Source of the DNA: Chondrilla cf. caribensis
Taxonomy: Eukaryota > Porifera > Demospongiae > Chondrillida > Chondrillidae
DNA length: 64,000 bases
Reading direction: 5' to 3'
Assembly: GCA_964020155.1 (NCBI GenBank)
Contig: OZ026556.1
Span: forward strand, 2,507,501 to 2,571,500
Shown: positions 41,820 through 55,351 of the stretch, one piece after another
Layout: every line of letters starts with the position of its first letter
Position numbering within the stretch: the stretch's first letter is position 1
Made by a program: the position numbers and the translations under genes
The notes under the pieces: generated by a model
Told to the model about the DNA's origin: nothing
Databases searched by the model: none
The model's input: the letters and a program-made list of their open reading frames with translations, nothing else

Positions 41820-44040
41820 ATGGCCGTCAGAAACTGCCGCCCATTTTGCTTTATTCGTCTACTTAGTACAAATCGTCTGAAGCAAGATGCAAAAGGCCTT
41901 GTGAAGCATCATACAAAACTATTCGAAGAAGCTAAGCTGATGGCCGATGTAGTAAATCAAGACAAATTCAAGCATGTCATGGTGGAATTTCAAAGAGCTG
42001 ACAAATATAGAAGAGGGCATATGACATTCATCACACTAGCATTAGCAAGAATTGAAGAATTCGATCTTAATACGAACCTACTGACATATAATAGACTTTT
42101 AGACTTATTCCCGAAGGGAAAGTATAACAATAAGAATCTTTTGGATGCTGTATGGCCGAAACCCCATCCACAAATCGACCTGGCACTAAAGGTTCTGCAA
42201 AAAATGGAGGAAAATGGTGTCAGACCAGACAATGTAACCTACAGTGTATTAGTGGATATATTTGGCCGTGACAGTTTACCAGTGGAGAAGTGCAAGCGAA
42301 TGGCATTTTGGTTTGATAGATTTGAACATGCAGATCCCTATCACATACCAGGACATCTACCAGATTCTCCAGAAGAACTTGGGTCACTGATTATTTCAAG
42401 AATTACTTCCAATATTGCTGATATTGCAATCCATAAGGTACCTGAACAGATTTGTTTCTTCTTACTATAAGGTATTAGCCTATGCAATTTGGTTCGTATC
42501 ACTGTACATGGAAAGTCACACAGCTCATCCATTCTGGTGTGCAGTATTAGCTACAGTGTAGCCTGCCTGTCAATAGTTTTCGACACTAGTTATGTGCTTG
42601 TTTGTTCCATGTACACATCCCATATGAAAGTCATGCAGGCCTGTACACAAAATTTCAAAAAGGGGGATCACATATTGTGAAATTGTGCTGTTTGAAGGTT
42701 TAGTTCCAACATTCAATCTATCAAGGCTGCTCTTATTAAGTAATGATAGGCAGTTTATTGGATAAGGATGAAAAGCACACTACTATCATTAAACTGACAA
42801 TTTATCTCTAAACCAATTTGTAAAGATGGAACTTGCCTGGAAAGAACTAACTACTTTTTTCATTGTGAAATTCTCAGTGGGTCGGTCCATCTGAACGACA
42901 TCTGTGCTTAGGTCAGCTATGACAGCTCCCACTTTCCCAACTGATTACATTGCATCACATGATACTGTATTACTGTAATTGCTTATCGGTAGGAATTGAT
43001 TTAGTGGCCAACTGTAATGTACCTTCCAAACCTCACAGCACTACTGTAGTGGAAACAATTCAACTTCCTGTAACAGTTGCAAAGTTTTTTTTAGTTATGG
43101 GTGATTGTATAAACATCGCCATGTACCAGTATCCATATTATATTTCAATTCCATCAAATTTAATTTGGTGTTTTTAATGGAGTTTCCAGACTATCTTACT
43201 GTCAGCGTTTCTGGCTATATAGTTGTCTGTCTCATTGGTGTACCTTGTACTAATTCAGTGAAATGGCCTACGTACATAGCTGACTAAGGGCATACCTGGT
43301 CATATACAGTACACATGTACTCCCTTACTATTACAATGTAGTCAGGACAGAATGAGACGACTTGGTTTTTCATGTCTAACTGACTCAATCTCCAATTGTA
43401 CATAGACTAAGACGTAACAACTGCTTTTAAGACCCTAACATGATTATGGACAGTATTGTAGTCCAATAACCACGTCTGTATAATGCATGTTCTGCCTGGA
43501 ATCACCCATACACGCCACTCTCTATTCTTTTCCTACAAAACTATAATGTGGCACAGCCATTTCAATTGTAGTGCTCTACATGTTGCTCAATGTCAGTATG
43601 TCAGTACAACTGTGCAGCTGTATTGTATGTGTGTACATATAGGATACTACCACTGAAAGCTGCATTGTGAGTGGAGTAATACCTCATATGAAGGAGTGGG
43701 CAGCAACGAGTCGGGGATCTACAAGCATGCTTCATATCAACGGTCCACATAGACTGTGGATTAAGAAGACCTGCCTAAACTACTACACTCTTACACACCC
43801 AGATGACGGGATTCACAGTAGATTCAATGGTAAGCGTTTGTCTCTGTTAAACCACTATTATACTGGTTGGACACACATATTACATGCTCTCCTTTTTGGT
43901 AATGTGTAGGTGTACTTGCTCTTGCATATCTCATGCCTGAGAATTTGGAACACTTGCAAAGATGGTTGAAACAACTCCAAGTCAGCTATGAAGAACTGAA
44001 GAGTACTGCAGTAGTCTTTGACACATTCAGATCACTGTAA
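41820..44040 (+). CDS. ECSIT: ECSIT, mitochondrial complex I assembly / Toll-pathway adaptor (311 aa)
   Basis: Exons 41820-42437, 43643-43829, 43910-44040 (936 nt). The N-terminus (MAVRNCRPFCFIRLLSTNRLK) is basic and acid-free, as expected of a mitochondrial presequence. In-frame ATGs at 41802 and 41715 also exist; I prefer 41820 because it starts the presequence. The pentatricopeptide-like ECSIT core is clear: RRGHMTFITLAL, YNRLLDLFPKGKY, ALKVLQKMEENGVRPDN, IFGRDSLP. The C-terminal domain follows: GPHRLWIKKTCLNYYTL and GVLALAYLMPENLEHLQRWLKQL. Human ECSIT is 431 aa. The acidic segment between the LW-K and final domains, and the human C-terminal tail, are absent. In animals it helps assemble respiratory complex I and links TRAF6 to innate signalling; only the mitochondrial role is safely transferable. 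Confidence 0.93.
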
Positions 44041-44262
44041 CACCGCATTCATTATCAATCATCTATTTTGAATTCTTATTTTTTAATTATTATACCAGAT
44101 CTTCGAAAGTGTACTATATATCATTGCATTGATTTCAGTCCTTAAGTTGTAATTCAATAATAATTGAATTATGCAATATATAACTTGATATAACATTCCA
44201 GATCTACACATTGCCAACACAGTTAATGCATGTGATAGCAGTATAGTCGGAGTCCGTCTAGA
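44041..44262. other. Short intergenic, convergent ECSIT/RPSA ends
   Basis: 222 bp, AT-rich, with no canonical AATAAA on either strand. Confidence 0.4.
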
Positions 44263-47200
44263 CTACCAAGCAGATCCTGTGTTCTCAGTCCAGTCACCAG
44301 CTGTGTCTTCTGCTCCCCAGTCCTTAGTGGTAGAAGTAGCTACATTCCATTCTTGTTCAACTTGGGAAATGCCTGTAGTTCCTGCAGGCTTGGTAGTTGT
44401 CTCCTTGCCCCACTAGGATAGAAACCACAATGAGTCAAGTTTCCCGGTTACAGTAATACAATATTGCTGTCAAGAATTCTCACATCAGTAGTCTGAGTAG
44501 TGTCTGGCCACTGGTCAACTTGTGGCTGTGTTTGCTGTAGCGGTTCCACTGTTTGTCCTCCCCAAGTATCAGTCTGAGCAACATCCTCGGCTTTTTCTTG
44601 CTCTTCTTTCTCAATCTGTACCAAATTGTAAACAGTCATGCATAAAGTGCATTGTATTCTGTGTAAGCTATACACTTGGATACGTGCAATGTGGCTCAAG
44701 TGAACTCACTTCTTCTGGTTCTCTAAAAAAGTACAAATCGGGCATCACATCCCATAACAAATCACGTGAAATAGTTCCTCGCAGTCTGAGCACTTCTCTG
44801 GCCAGCATCCACCACATCAGTCCGACAGCATGTTTACCCTAAATAACATGAAAATGTCCTGTTTAACCACAGACACATTACATGTATCCATGTTTGTGCT
44901 TACACAATCACCACAGACACCAAACAAACAATTCCTGTGAGCATTGAGCCCACATTGTATACATTCGCACATACACATACATACACCTCATTTTTTTGCA
45001 TACAGACATGCTATGTACGTACATGTATCTTTGTCAACTATGTACATCCAACTTTGACAACTCACATTGCTGTTACAGGGAATGGCTATATCCACATTCT
45101 TCAGAGGTGAATTTGTATTACAAAAAGCAATAACTGGGATATTGACATATGAAGCTTCAGTGACAGGCTAGAAGCAAAAAAAAACACTTTGTCAAGCACA
45201 ACAGACTGGGATGAATGAAAATCCTTGGCATGCTGAAATAAAGTCTTTACTTCAAATTCTACCAAATAATTGTTGGGATGAGCATACCCATTTATCCAGA
45301 ATTGAGCTGTGTGGACACTGCAATAATCACAAACAGTTGGTCACTGCTGGTTTAATACAATACTCACTTGATGATCAAGTTTGGGGTCACTGACAACCAG
45401 GATACGTGGCTCTCTGAAAGCCTTTTGAATCTGATTAGTAAACGTTCCTGGTGTGAAACGACCGGCAACGGATGTACTTCCAGTGTGACCCGAAAACTTT
45501 AATACGGCACGCTGTACATGGGAAACACATCAATTGTGATGACTTAACTGGTGTTACGTTACACACCATCGGACGCTGTTTACCAGTTAGTTGTAGCGTA
45601 AACATTTCAACCAATATTGTTACATAGGCTCAACTAGCACATTTGTACAAGCATGCATGCCCTATACAGACCGATACACACCAATCTGTATACATAAATA
45701 CTACATACACAGTAGAGAAATGGATGAGGAATTCAGCATGTGTACATAAAATAGATCAACACATACATCAGTTTACATGTACACATCATCATTGTGAATA
45801 TTTATTGTATTACACATCCAATATCTACTGAAATACAGTCATGAAGATGGCAAAGAACACAGATAACATATACGTACAATAGCAAACATTTACTAGCCTA
45901 AGGGAATGCCTGTACTCAACAGCCCTCACAAATGGATACATTCTCCAATACACCTACCTACCTGGGCCATGGGTCTATTGGACAATACACAGATATCAGC
46001 TGGGTTCTCAACTGCAGCAATGACACGAGCAGCTAAGAGAAGCTTTTCCCATGTCTTCTTCAGATTAATGATGGGTATACCTGCAATGATAATACAAGGA
46101 CACTTGTGGCGTACAGACATTAACTGTATATGTTAATGTATCTTGTGTGCTTGTACTTAGTTACGCATGGGTGATTTTTGTATCTCGCGCTGTATGTCAC
46201 GTGCTAACATACACCACATACACACATGCGCATACACATACACGTGTAGCCTCATGGTAGAGTTAGACTTAGTTAGAGTGAATGATCTGCTGAGTATTGA
46301 ATTTTGTTCATTTTTGTTCATTACATCGTTGGAAGTGGCTGCTACATCTCTCGGAGATTACCACTCGCCACACACTCAATCAGTTATGCATATTGTTGGA
46401 ATGTAAAGACAAAACATGTATACATATACATAACTGAACAACACACATGCACATACACCACACAATGCTGTCAACTCTAAATTCTGCAGCTTTGTCTATT
46501 TAACCCTCTGACCCGCGCCCTATACATATACACCTTTATAAAGAAATGTCTTTAGGAATATTTATCTCGGGGAAGGTAACTCTGAATGACTAGCGATTAT
46601 CACATTTGTTAAGAACAATAGTAAGGCTGAGCGTTGATTGATCAGATGGCTGATTTCGTTATTGAAGAAAGGGCACAGAGGCCGTTAAGTTTATAACAAT
46701 TTTCAGCATATAGTTCGCCGAAGGAAAATCCGTATAAGTCCGTTCATTTTCGTAAATCCGCTCATTCTCATAGGTTTCTAGAGGACAAACCAAGTGCTTG
46801 ATTTCTTCCAAGAAGATAGCGAAAGCACAAATACGTCTATTTTGGTAGTATTCACTTGAATACTAGAAGTTGGAGACCCTTACGCGAAAGATATTTTACT
46901 TCTAAATGACCACAAAGAATTCGGTAACGCATTCACCTATAAATTGTGTTATAAATCGTCACTCGAACATCCTATGCACTCAAGCTGCCTATCAAACGAT
47001 AGCTAATATCCAGGGCTTCATTTTGATGTCTCTGATGGTATTCAATCATCCTTCGAATCTCTCAAAAATATCCACAAAGTAAAAAAAAGACGTTTCGTGA
47101 CGGACATTTTATAGTCATGCTACAATATAGTAGACAGGCTCAGCATGTCTTTAGTATGCTATTGAAGCCCATTGTATCCTCTACAAAATGACATATAATG

Positions 47201-47875
47201 CAATAAGCTGGACTTTTCCTAACAGGTAGTAGGCACCTTTTAAAAGGCTTAGGCGGAAAATTTTGTTGGTATAGGGCGCGGGTCAAAGGGTTAAAACTGT
47301 GCCAAATGGATCCTGTACTGTACATACACATAGCCCCCTCTCCACACACTGAAAGTGAATCGGGGACACCTGTGTGCAAAATAATACAGTAGGTACTGTG
47401 GACTATATAAGGCAACATAACTTGTACCCAGCCACAGTGGAGTCATAATTCAATCACAGTTATCTGCTTATAAATGGACACTCTTCCTGGGTATCATGTG
47501 TCTTGAGGTTACTGGCATGAAACACAGAGACCACACAGTCTTGAGTGGACAAGAGAAGGACTATGACAAGGTGAAAGAGGCATTGAACTCTTGTGATGTC
47601 CAGATTTTAACAAATGTTCGGCATTGATAATAAGTTTTTTAAAGTCATAGCCAGTATGGAGGATTAAACGAACCAGATCTGGTAACAAACCACTGGAATT
47701 GTTTGGACATAACATGCGTTGCATTAAATTCTAGCAACTCACCGTCTTGTCTGACCTTGTACACATACTGGGCCATCTGATAATCGACGTTGGGGTCACC
47801 TATGTGGACCTGAGCGGCCAAAAACTTTTGCACGTCATCTTCCTTCAATGCAAGTACCTCGTACCCTCCGGACAT
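44263..47875 (-). CDS. RPSA: 40S ribosomal protein SA (uS2, laminin receptor), 302 aa
   Basis: Exons in transcript order: 47743-47875, 45962-46080, 45368-45511, 45066-45167, 44710-44838, 44484-44615, 44263-44412. Total 909 nt, 302 aa (human 295). The uS2 core is strongly conserved: [77 protein letters not shown]. The Trp-rich acidic tail characteristic of animal RPSA is present (TWGGQ, DQWPDTT, EQEWNVA, DWGAED, GDWTEN, SAW). Intron 1 is 1.66 kb and contains a complete TTAA-flanked MITE. Acts in the small ribosomal subunit and in 18S rRNA maturation. Confidence 0.98.
46500..47294. mobile_element. piggyBac-type non-autonomous element (MITE) in RPSA intron 1
   Basis: TTAA target duplications (46500-46503 and 47291-47294) flank a 787-bp body. 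The body starts CCCTCTGACCCGCGCCC and ends with the inverted copy GGGCGCGGGTCAAAGGG, one mismatch in 17; the similarity continues to about 26 bp if TTAA and the inner TATA are included. TTAA plus CCC...GGG ends are the hallmark of piggyBac transposons. The interior has no long frame, so it would need transposase from elsewhere. Confidence 0.85.
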
Positions 47876-48060
47876 CGTGCTTCAGTTCCAAAGTAACGAA
47901 GAACGGTCTATTAAGAACAGGAAATACATATACCTATTCGAACTGTCCATGAAATAATAATAAAAACTTACAACGCAGACGCCAATGGAGATCGTGAATA
48001 GTACACGTGGGTTAGTGTCTACACGTGGGACAAATCTGTTTTGCGCATGCGTCGTACCTC
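47876..48060. promoter_or_regulatory. RPSA upstream region: duplicated E-box and NRF1-like site
   Basis: TACACGTGGG occurs twice (E-box cores 48004-48009 and 48022-48027), followed by TGCGCATGCG (48042-48051), a match to the NRF1 palindrome. All lie 130-180 bp upstream of the RPSA ATG. Function is inferred from motif identity. Confidence 0.5.
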
Positions 48061-48619
48061 ATGCTATTTATTGCGCAATCCAGGGTAAGCAGCTAACCGT
48101 AAGCAGTAAGTAACTGTAATTTTAATGTATTAAATATTTGTGTGTATCGTTATGTACAGTATATGATGATGCTAGACATAATTGTTAAGTGATGAATTTG
48201 CGGGATTGAAGTTTGCATATTTATTAACAATACAGAAAATAAAAGTGTATGGGTGCCATAAATTTGGACAGAACTTGATGGGCGACACAGAATAGTAGGT
48301 AAACTCAGTTCATGTAGTGTGAGTTCAAAACAGACAAGCAATACGGAGTGAGAGAAAGCATAAGACAAGTAAAAGATTAAAGCCTAATCACAGCCTCATT
48401 AATAACATGCAAAGGACAATTTAACGATTGAATAGCATGTTGGTGAAATGATGATCCTCTCAGACACATCCTGTAATCTTATCAGCAAAAACCTAACTGA
48501 GTAACTTATCCATGACATCTTGTTTTAATTCAATTCTTGTACTATGTTCCGTATGTAAATAGTGCAGTGGCACCTTACAAATAGCAATTTACTATGTGAG
48601 TTGATTGCACCAATAAAAC

Positions 48620-48681
<62 letters not shown>

Positions 48682-48928
48682 TGTGTGGTTGTAGGTAGCA
48701 GTTTTACACTGAGAGTAGTATTAGCCAAGATGTATTTATGTCTACCAGTTATTGTAATGGCCGTATGTACTGCGTAGGCTGGGCAATCATGTTTGATGAG
48801 CCTAACGATAGACTTGTCCCGCGCAGTACGTGGTCTATAACAATATTCATTCAGAATCAGAATCAGAAGTCTTATTTATACTGGGGGCAACCACTAGTAT
48901 AAATTCACTACAATACTTCCGGTGCAAA
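48061..48928. other. Intergenic with (TG)n microsatellite
   Basis: (TG)n runs from about 48624 to 48678. Otherwise AT-rich with no coding evidence. It should contain the promoter of the Cys-rich gene that starts at 48929; no motif stands out. Confidence 0.5.
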
Positions 48929-50053
48929 ATGGCTACTCTGATTTTTTCCAACTTTTTCTTGTGTGTTTTGTTATTCGGTTTGTTCACCTTCGCTGCTTCT
49001 CAAACCGTACGAGAATGTGAAAGACAAGGCGGAGTTGATCTGAACATCTATTGCGGCAGAGGATCTAACGGACAATGCCCTCGCCGTTCCTATTGCGACA
49101 TACACCCATCCGATGCTTTCGCCACTTGTTGCTGTAATGATTCTTTCGCCACCTGCCCTAACTGCACTTATCCAGTGAACTGTTTCGCTGATCCATGCCA
49201 GTTCGCTAGCTGCTTTCCATACCCTAGTGCTCGTTGCAAATCCGATCACTGCGGCGGATGTAACGCTCGCTTCTACGTGGGTGAAAAGGAAGTCACGGGG
49301 AACTGCAGCATGCCTATTCAGCCTTGTCAAAGATACGGAGGAACAGATACGAACATTTATTGTGGTTTGGGATCAAATGGGGAGTGTCCTGCTAGGTCAT
49401 ATTGTGATATCCATTCCGCTGATGCGTTTGCAAATTGTTGCTGTAATGATTCAGCTGCCACCTGCCCTAACTGCACTTATCCAGTGAACTGCTTTGCTGA
49501 TCCATGCCAGTCTAGCAACTGTCTTGCATATCCTAGTGCGCACTGTGAATCTGATTACTGCGGTGGATGTAATGCTCGCTTCTACGTGGGTGAAAAAGAA
49601 GTAACTAACATGTGCAATATGCCTATTCAGCCATGTCAAAGATATGGGGGAACAGATTTGAACATATTTTGTGGTAGAGGATCAAGTGGTCACTGCCCTG
49701 GCGGTTCTTATTGTGACATACATCCTGCTGATGGTTTTGCCACTTGTTGTTGTAAACAACAAGATGCTGCCACCTGCCCTAACTGCACTAGTCCTGTAAA
49801 CTGCGCGATCAACCCGTGTAGCGTCAATACCTGCAAATCATTCCCTACTGCTGTTTGTAGAGCAAACTACTGTGGGGGGTGTAATGCACAGTTCTTCATG
49901 CCCGGGGGCGAGGAAGTAACTAGCCAGTGTGATCTTATCGTGGGGTGCAACTCTCAAAATCAACAATGTATTGGCTCCTCTAGTATAACCACAAGACCAC
50001 TTGGTTCGCTGATGATGATTATGGTACTGATTCTAATGCTTGTTCACTTTTGA
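48929..50053 (+). CDS. Triplicated Cys-rich cell-surface protein, GPI-anchor-like tail (374 aa)
   Basis: Single exon. A signal peptide (to about residue 24) is followed by three tandem repeats with a period of exactly 103 residues for the first two (C30, C133 and C236 open them). Each repeat has CPxxSYCDIHPxDxFATCCC, then TCPNCTxPVNC, then NPC/DPC...C...YCGGCNARF. Repeats 1 and 2 share most residues and long stretches of DNA; repeat 3 is more diverged. The end (SSITTRPLGSLMMIMVLILMLVHF) is a Ser/Thr spacer plus a hydrophobic terminus with no cytoplasmic tail, as in GPI-anchored proteins. I do not recognise the repeat as a named domain. ATG 48929 is preferred over the upstream in-frame ATG at 48830 because it directly starts the signal peptide. 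Confidence 0.88.
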   Translation: MATLIFSNFFLCVLLFGLFTFAASQTVRECERQGGVDLNIYCGRGSNGQCPRRSYCDIHPSDAFATCCCNDSFATCPNCTYPVNCFADPCQFASCFPYPSARCKSDHCGGCNARFYVGEKEVTGNCSMPIQPCQRYGGTDTNIYCGLGSNGECPARSYCDIHSADAFANCCCNDSAATCPNCTYPVNCFADPCQSSNCLAYPSAHCESDYCGGCNARFYVGEKEVTNMCNMPIQPCQRYGGTDLNIFCGRGSSGHCPGGSYCDIHPADGFATCCCKQQDAATCPNCTSPVNCAINPCSVNTCKSFPTAVCRANYCGGCNAQFFMPGGEEVTSQCDLIVGCNSQNQQCIGSSSITTRPLGSLMMIMVLILMLVHF

Positions 50054-50728
50054 CTGTATATATTAACTCCTGTATAGCTTTCTGTATCTTCATACTTGCT
50101 GGCTGAGTAACTCCTATAATTATATGTATTATTACTTTTTATTAATCAAGCTTCTATTTACAACTATATTATTATTTTTGTGATTATAAGCTGCTTTTCG
50201 TACTGTTTGAAGATAGTGCTTCTCAATGATATACATACTTATTGCGTGAATGAATAGATTTTTTTCCGATTTCCATTGTCACGGAGAGTACAGCCATTGG
50301 ATGATTGCTTATGTGTATGTTGTTAGAGTGCTGAATGTTCATGAACAAACCTTCCCTCAGTTTCATTTCGTAGATATTGACCTCACTAATTGTCAGCCAT
50401 ACACAAAATCCAGGCAGTTGATTTCTTTATCAATAAAAATGTGGAAATCTGTACTCCATCATTATCGTATGGCATGCGTACATACGTATGTGCACATTCA
50501 TATATTATGTGTGAGCTGGAATAAGCAGATATTGATAAAATATACAGTACTCCATGTCTATATGTATTTAATACCACTGTATACAGTATGCATGTTTGAT
50601 CATGATTGGAATTATAATATCAACCCAAAGTCACCCACTCTTCATACAATACACTCCCACATGCACATTATTGTTTATCGTGTTTGACAATAATTATTAT
50701 GTTTCTATTCCTACTTTTTCAGACCGTG
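50054..50728. other. Intergenic
   Basis: No credible coding frame. A pyrimidine-rich stretch ending in CAG lies at 50711-50722, just before the next ATG, and could be a 3' splice site joining a 5' UTR exon. Confidence 0.4.
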
Positions 50729-52044
50729 ATGAGGTGGTGTTGCACGAGATTACTGAGATCATATACATCCGGCCGAACTCTCAAAGTGCCAAGGAGAGTA
50801 TCTAGTACAAAATCTAATGGAGATCCACTACCATTTCTGGGTAGTAAGGCACATAGACTCAAGGTGGCTGTAACGCTGACAAGAGTGATATGTAATATGT
50901 AGAATATATTGTGGAACTAATGGTTTAAGGCTTTAGAACCTCTGTAATGTGAAGAGAGTTTAACGTCCCATTCATATTGCATAGATAATTATGTACCTTA
51001 GCTCATCACTATATTATTATTTCTGTACATGTAGCCAGAAGTGTGTGTGGTAAGAAAATTAGGCAATTTTATTCTAAAAGTAGACTAGATCACGTGTTGG
51101 TTTCAAGTATCTCATTTTGGGGTCATAGATAGCTTGATTTGCCATACATCTCCTAGTGTTAGCAGCCTATTCATGGTTGCTCACCATCCGTTGCAGCAGC
51201 TGCATTGAATAGTAAGTGATCTACTGATGATGGAGGTTCGGAAAATGACTGCAACGTCAACAGATCATTTCCTTTTGGGTTATTTGTACCACTGTTGAGT
51301 AGATTTCAAAATGTTCTTATAATAGAGAGGTTCTGGAAGAGTCTCCTTAGGTGTTGATCTGTGCTGCAACGATTACCGAAAATAAACCATAAAAAAGCAG
51401 TTTTCAAGTTAAGCATAACTAAGTGTCAAGTAACAGAATTGAAAACAAAATGTACCATTAGATAGAGCCTGGCCGAATTACATCTTCGGTTCAAGTTTTA
51501 AGGAAATTGATCAATTTCGATTTTTCCTTCCTCCCATTCTTTTTTCCTTAACCTCAATTCTTTCAATGGTACCCCTATTGTAGTGTAGATCTCATTCTAC
51601 CATAGACAACCTGTTTACCCCCACATCCTCCCCCTTGTCCACAAAGAAAAAATTATTTCAGCAGCTACTCATCTTAGTAGACCTCAACCAAAATGAGACC
51701 TATAGGTTGGCAGAAATATAATCTAGGAGTGTACATATCTGATTATAAGACAAAGTGGTCGTTCACTACAAACATTGTCTTCATATTTGACATCACCTGG
51801 AGTTTTCTATGAATTGAGTGTTTCTTTGTCATTTGTACAGGTCAGTGATTACTACGAAGTGAAAGGAAAGAGACCTGTACTGCAGGTATATGGAATTCCC
51901 TTTGGAATAGTGGGATTCGCATTGCTTGTGTACTTGGGGTTTTTCAGGCCCTTTGATGGTAAGGATGAGGAAAGATACAAGTCAATCATTTCTACATGGC
52001 AGCAGGTTGAGCCGTCAGAAGCATCCAGTGATGAATCAAAGTAA
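50729..52044 (+). CDS. UQCC4: UQCC4/CCSMST1-like mitochondrial single-pass protein (112 aa)
   Basis: Two exons, 50729-50863 and 51841-52044. The N-terminus is Arg-rich and acid-free (MRWCCTRLLRSYTSGRTLK), a mitochondrial presequence. SKAHRLKVSDYYEVKGKRP followed by one hydrophobic helix (IPFGIVGFALLVYLGFF) and an acidic C-terminus has the same layout as human CCSMST1 (SKANPHRWSV...KGHQRPWWK, helix, acidic end), now called UQCC4, a complex III assembly factor. The donor at 50864 (AAG/GTGGCT) is weak but gives the family-like junction; a longer exon 1 ending near 50890 is the alternative. Homology is short and should be tested. Confidence 0.6.
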
Positions 52045-53582
<1,538 letters not shown>

Positions 53583-55351
53583 ATGAAAGTGTGTGTGATA
53601 GTGTTCCTCACGGTACTAGTCACCTACAGTTGGGCCCAGGACCTGAAGAGACAGCGTTGTAGATTTGTAAACTTCCGAACAAGACCACAGTGGAGAGCCG
53701 ATGCCTACAGATCAGGGTGAGTGGAGCCCCAGTGTAACATAGGTACATTGGCTCAATTCAAATTTGCCATTTTTGCCAATTGTGTTATTGTATATGCATG
53801 TTAAAATTATTATTATTAAAATCGATTGCATGCAATATAGGATCTGCATGGGTCTACACACAAAGGTGTACTTTCCAAGACACTATAGAAGCACAGTGTC
53901 TATGTAGCATGCAACCACTGGCCTATCCCATATACAGCCTTATAAACTGCTATTTCTAACAATACAACCTGGAATAGATCAATGGACAGTATAGTGTCCT
54001 TATGGTAGGCTCTCTGAATTGTCACTAGTTCTAGCATTAATATAGTATGTTCTGCAATTTGATACATTAGTTTATACCACCCCCATACTGTTGAATAATA
54101 CATGTGTATTATGGCGGAAATAAATATGACATCTTGAAACTTTCTATTTATTTTTATTGCTATACTTTCAGAGAGACCCTCTGTCCTGTACGATGCTGTG
54201 GAACATTCGGTACCAATGGAATCACTTTGTAAGTTACAACTGAACAAAATTCAATGTTACGTGTAGTGTGTCCTATAATATTATGTGACAAGAATGCATA
54301 CTTGTACGTACATACAGTTGGTGTGTGCAGCTTATATCAGACCAGGGTATAATATATTACGTGGAATAGGTTATTATTATGACAATAATTCTATATCTTT
54401 TAATCGTCTGCAAACATCTACAGAGGTTGTCTATCCAGCACTCGGCTCGATTTTACAGCTTACAGATGCTGCAATGATAAAATTGAGAGGGTAATGATCA
54501 ATGGCAAGTATGTTTGCCCCTCTGCCAATGCAACCACGTCCCCAAATATGGGTCCAACTGCTGGTCCAACTACTGATCCAACTACACCTCCAACTACTGG
54601 TCCAACTACTGGTCCGAAGTGTGTGCGAATATTGCGTCAAACAAGACTTCCGGACTATCCTGGTGCAAACTGTACCTCTGAATTCATTGGCACCTATCCC
54701 AAGGGATTCACCAAGGAGGACTTCGTGGACCGGTGAGGATCCATGTATGGAAATGTACATATGAAATATACACCCCTACCCTGTGTGGTTATCCCTCATT
54801 TATTGATCTGGAATGCCATGTGGAACCCTGTGTATAAACCTTCCCGGATAATGAGTTGTGGACATAATAATTACCAATTCATCCTGCAGACACATATTCA
54901 AGGAACCAACATGGTTGCATAAACCAGGTCCCACTACATGGCCTGTGCATATTTTATTACATTTTATAACATTTATTATATCCTAAAATCTACAATGTGC
55001 ATACATATAATATGAGAGGTTACTGCACTAAAATATAAAATTATTAATATATATTATACGAACACATGTTAACACTCTACAGATTTAACATGTGTAGTTA
55101 ACACTGGCTGTTTTATTATTTCAGAACCAGACTTTGCACTAAAAGCTGCTACTGGAAAACAGGGTGAGTCTGATAGTTTCTAGTATATAGCAAAATATCT
55201 TGTGTACTATGTATATACAAATTGACTCCCATGTAGAGAAGTAAAGCCTCCATACCACTACTACCACCGATACAAGGACTGTTGCCCAGGATGGAGGAAG
55301 TGCCTCAAATCTGATGGGAAGTACACATGTAGGAGAGGTAGACGTGGATAG
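53583..55351 (+). CDS. Secreted two-domain Cys-rich protein with Thr/Pro linker (217 aa)
   Basis: Exons 53583-53716, 54172-54228, 54424-54732, 55125-55163, 55237-55351 (654 nt). All internal junctions have the same phase (two bases before the intron). A signal peptide (MKVCVIVFLTVLVTYSWA) precedes domain 1 (C at about 28 to CP at about 97: CRFVNF, LCPVRCCGTFG, AYRCCNDKIERVMINGKYVCP). A linker of repeated PTTGPTTG units follows, then domain 2 (KCVRILRQ, LCTKSCYWKTG, YKDCCPGWRKCLKSDGKYTC). Both halves share C...C-x2/3-C...CC...GKYxC, so they look like an internal duplication with the intron structure partly repeated. No known family recognised. Probably extracellular. Confidence 0.85.

Noticed and set aside
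45735..45800. Possible C/D-box snoRNA in an RPSA intron (ATGATGA and CTGA boxes about 50 nt apart on the minus strand)
   Set aside because: No terminal stem can be drawn and the spacer is low-complexity ATGTACATG-type sequence. RPSA introns host snoRNAs in vertebrates, so a covariance search would be worthwhile, but I cannot support a call.
50250..50687. 145-codon plus-strand frame between the Cys-rich and UQCC4-like genes
   Set aside because: No family resemblance, AT-rich codons and no signal or splice context.
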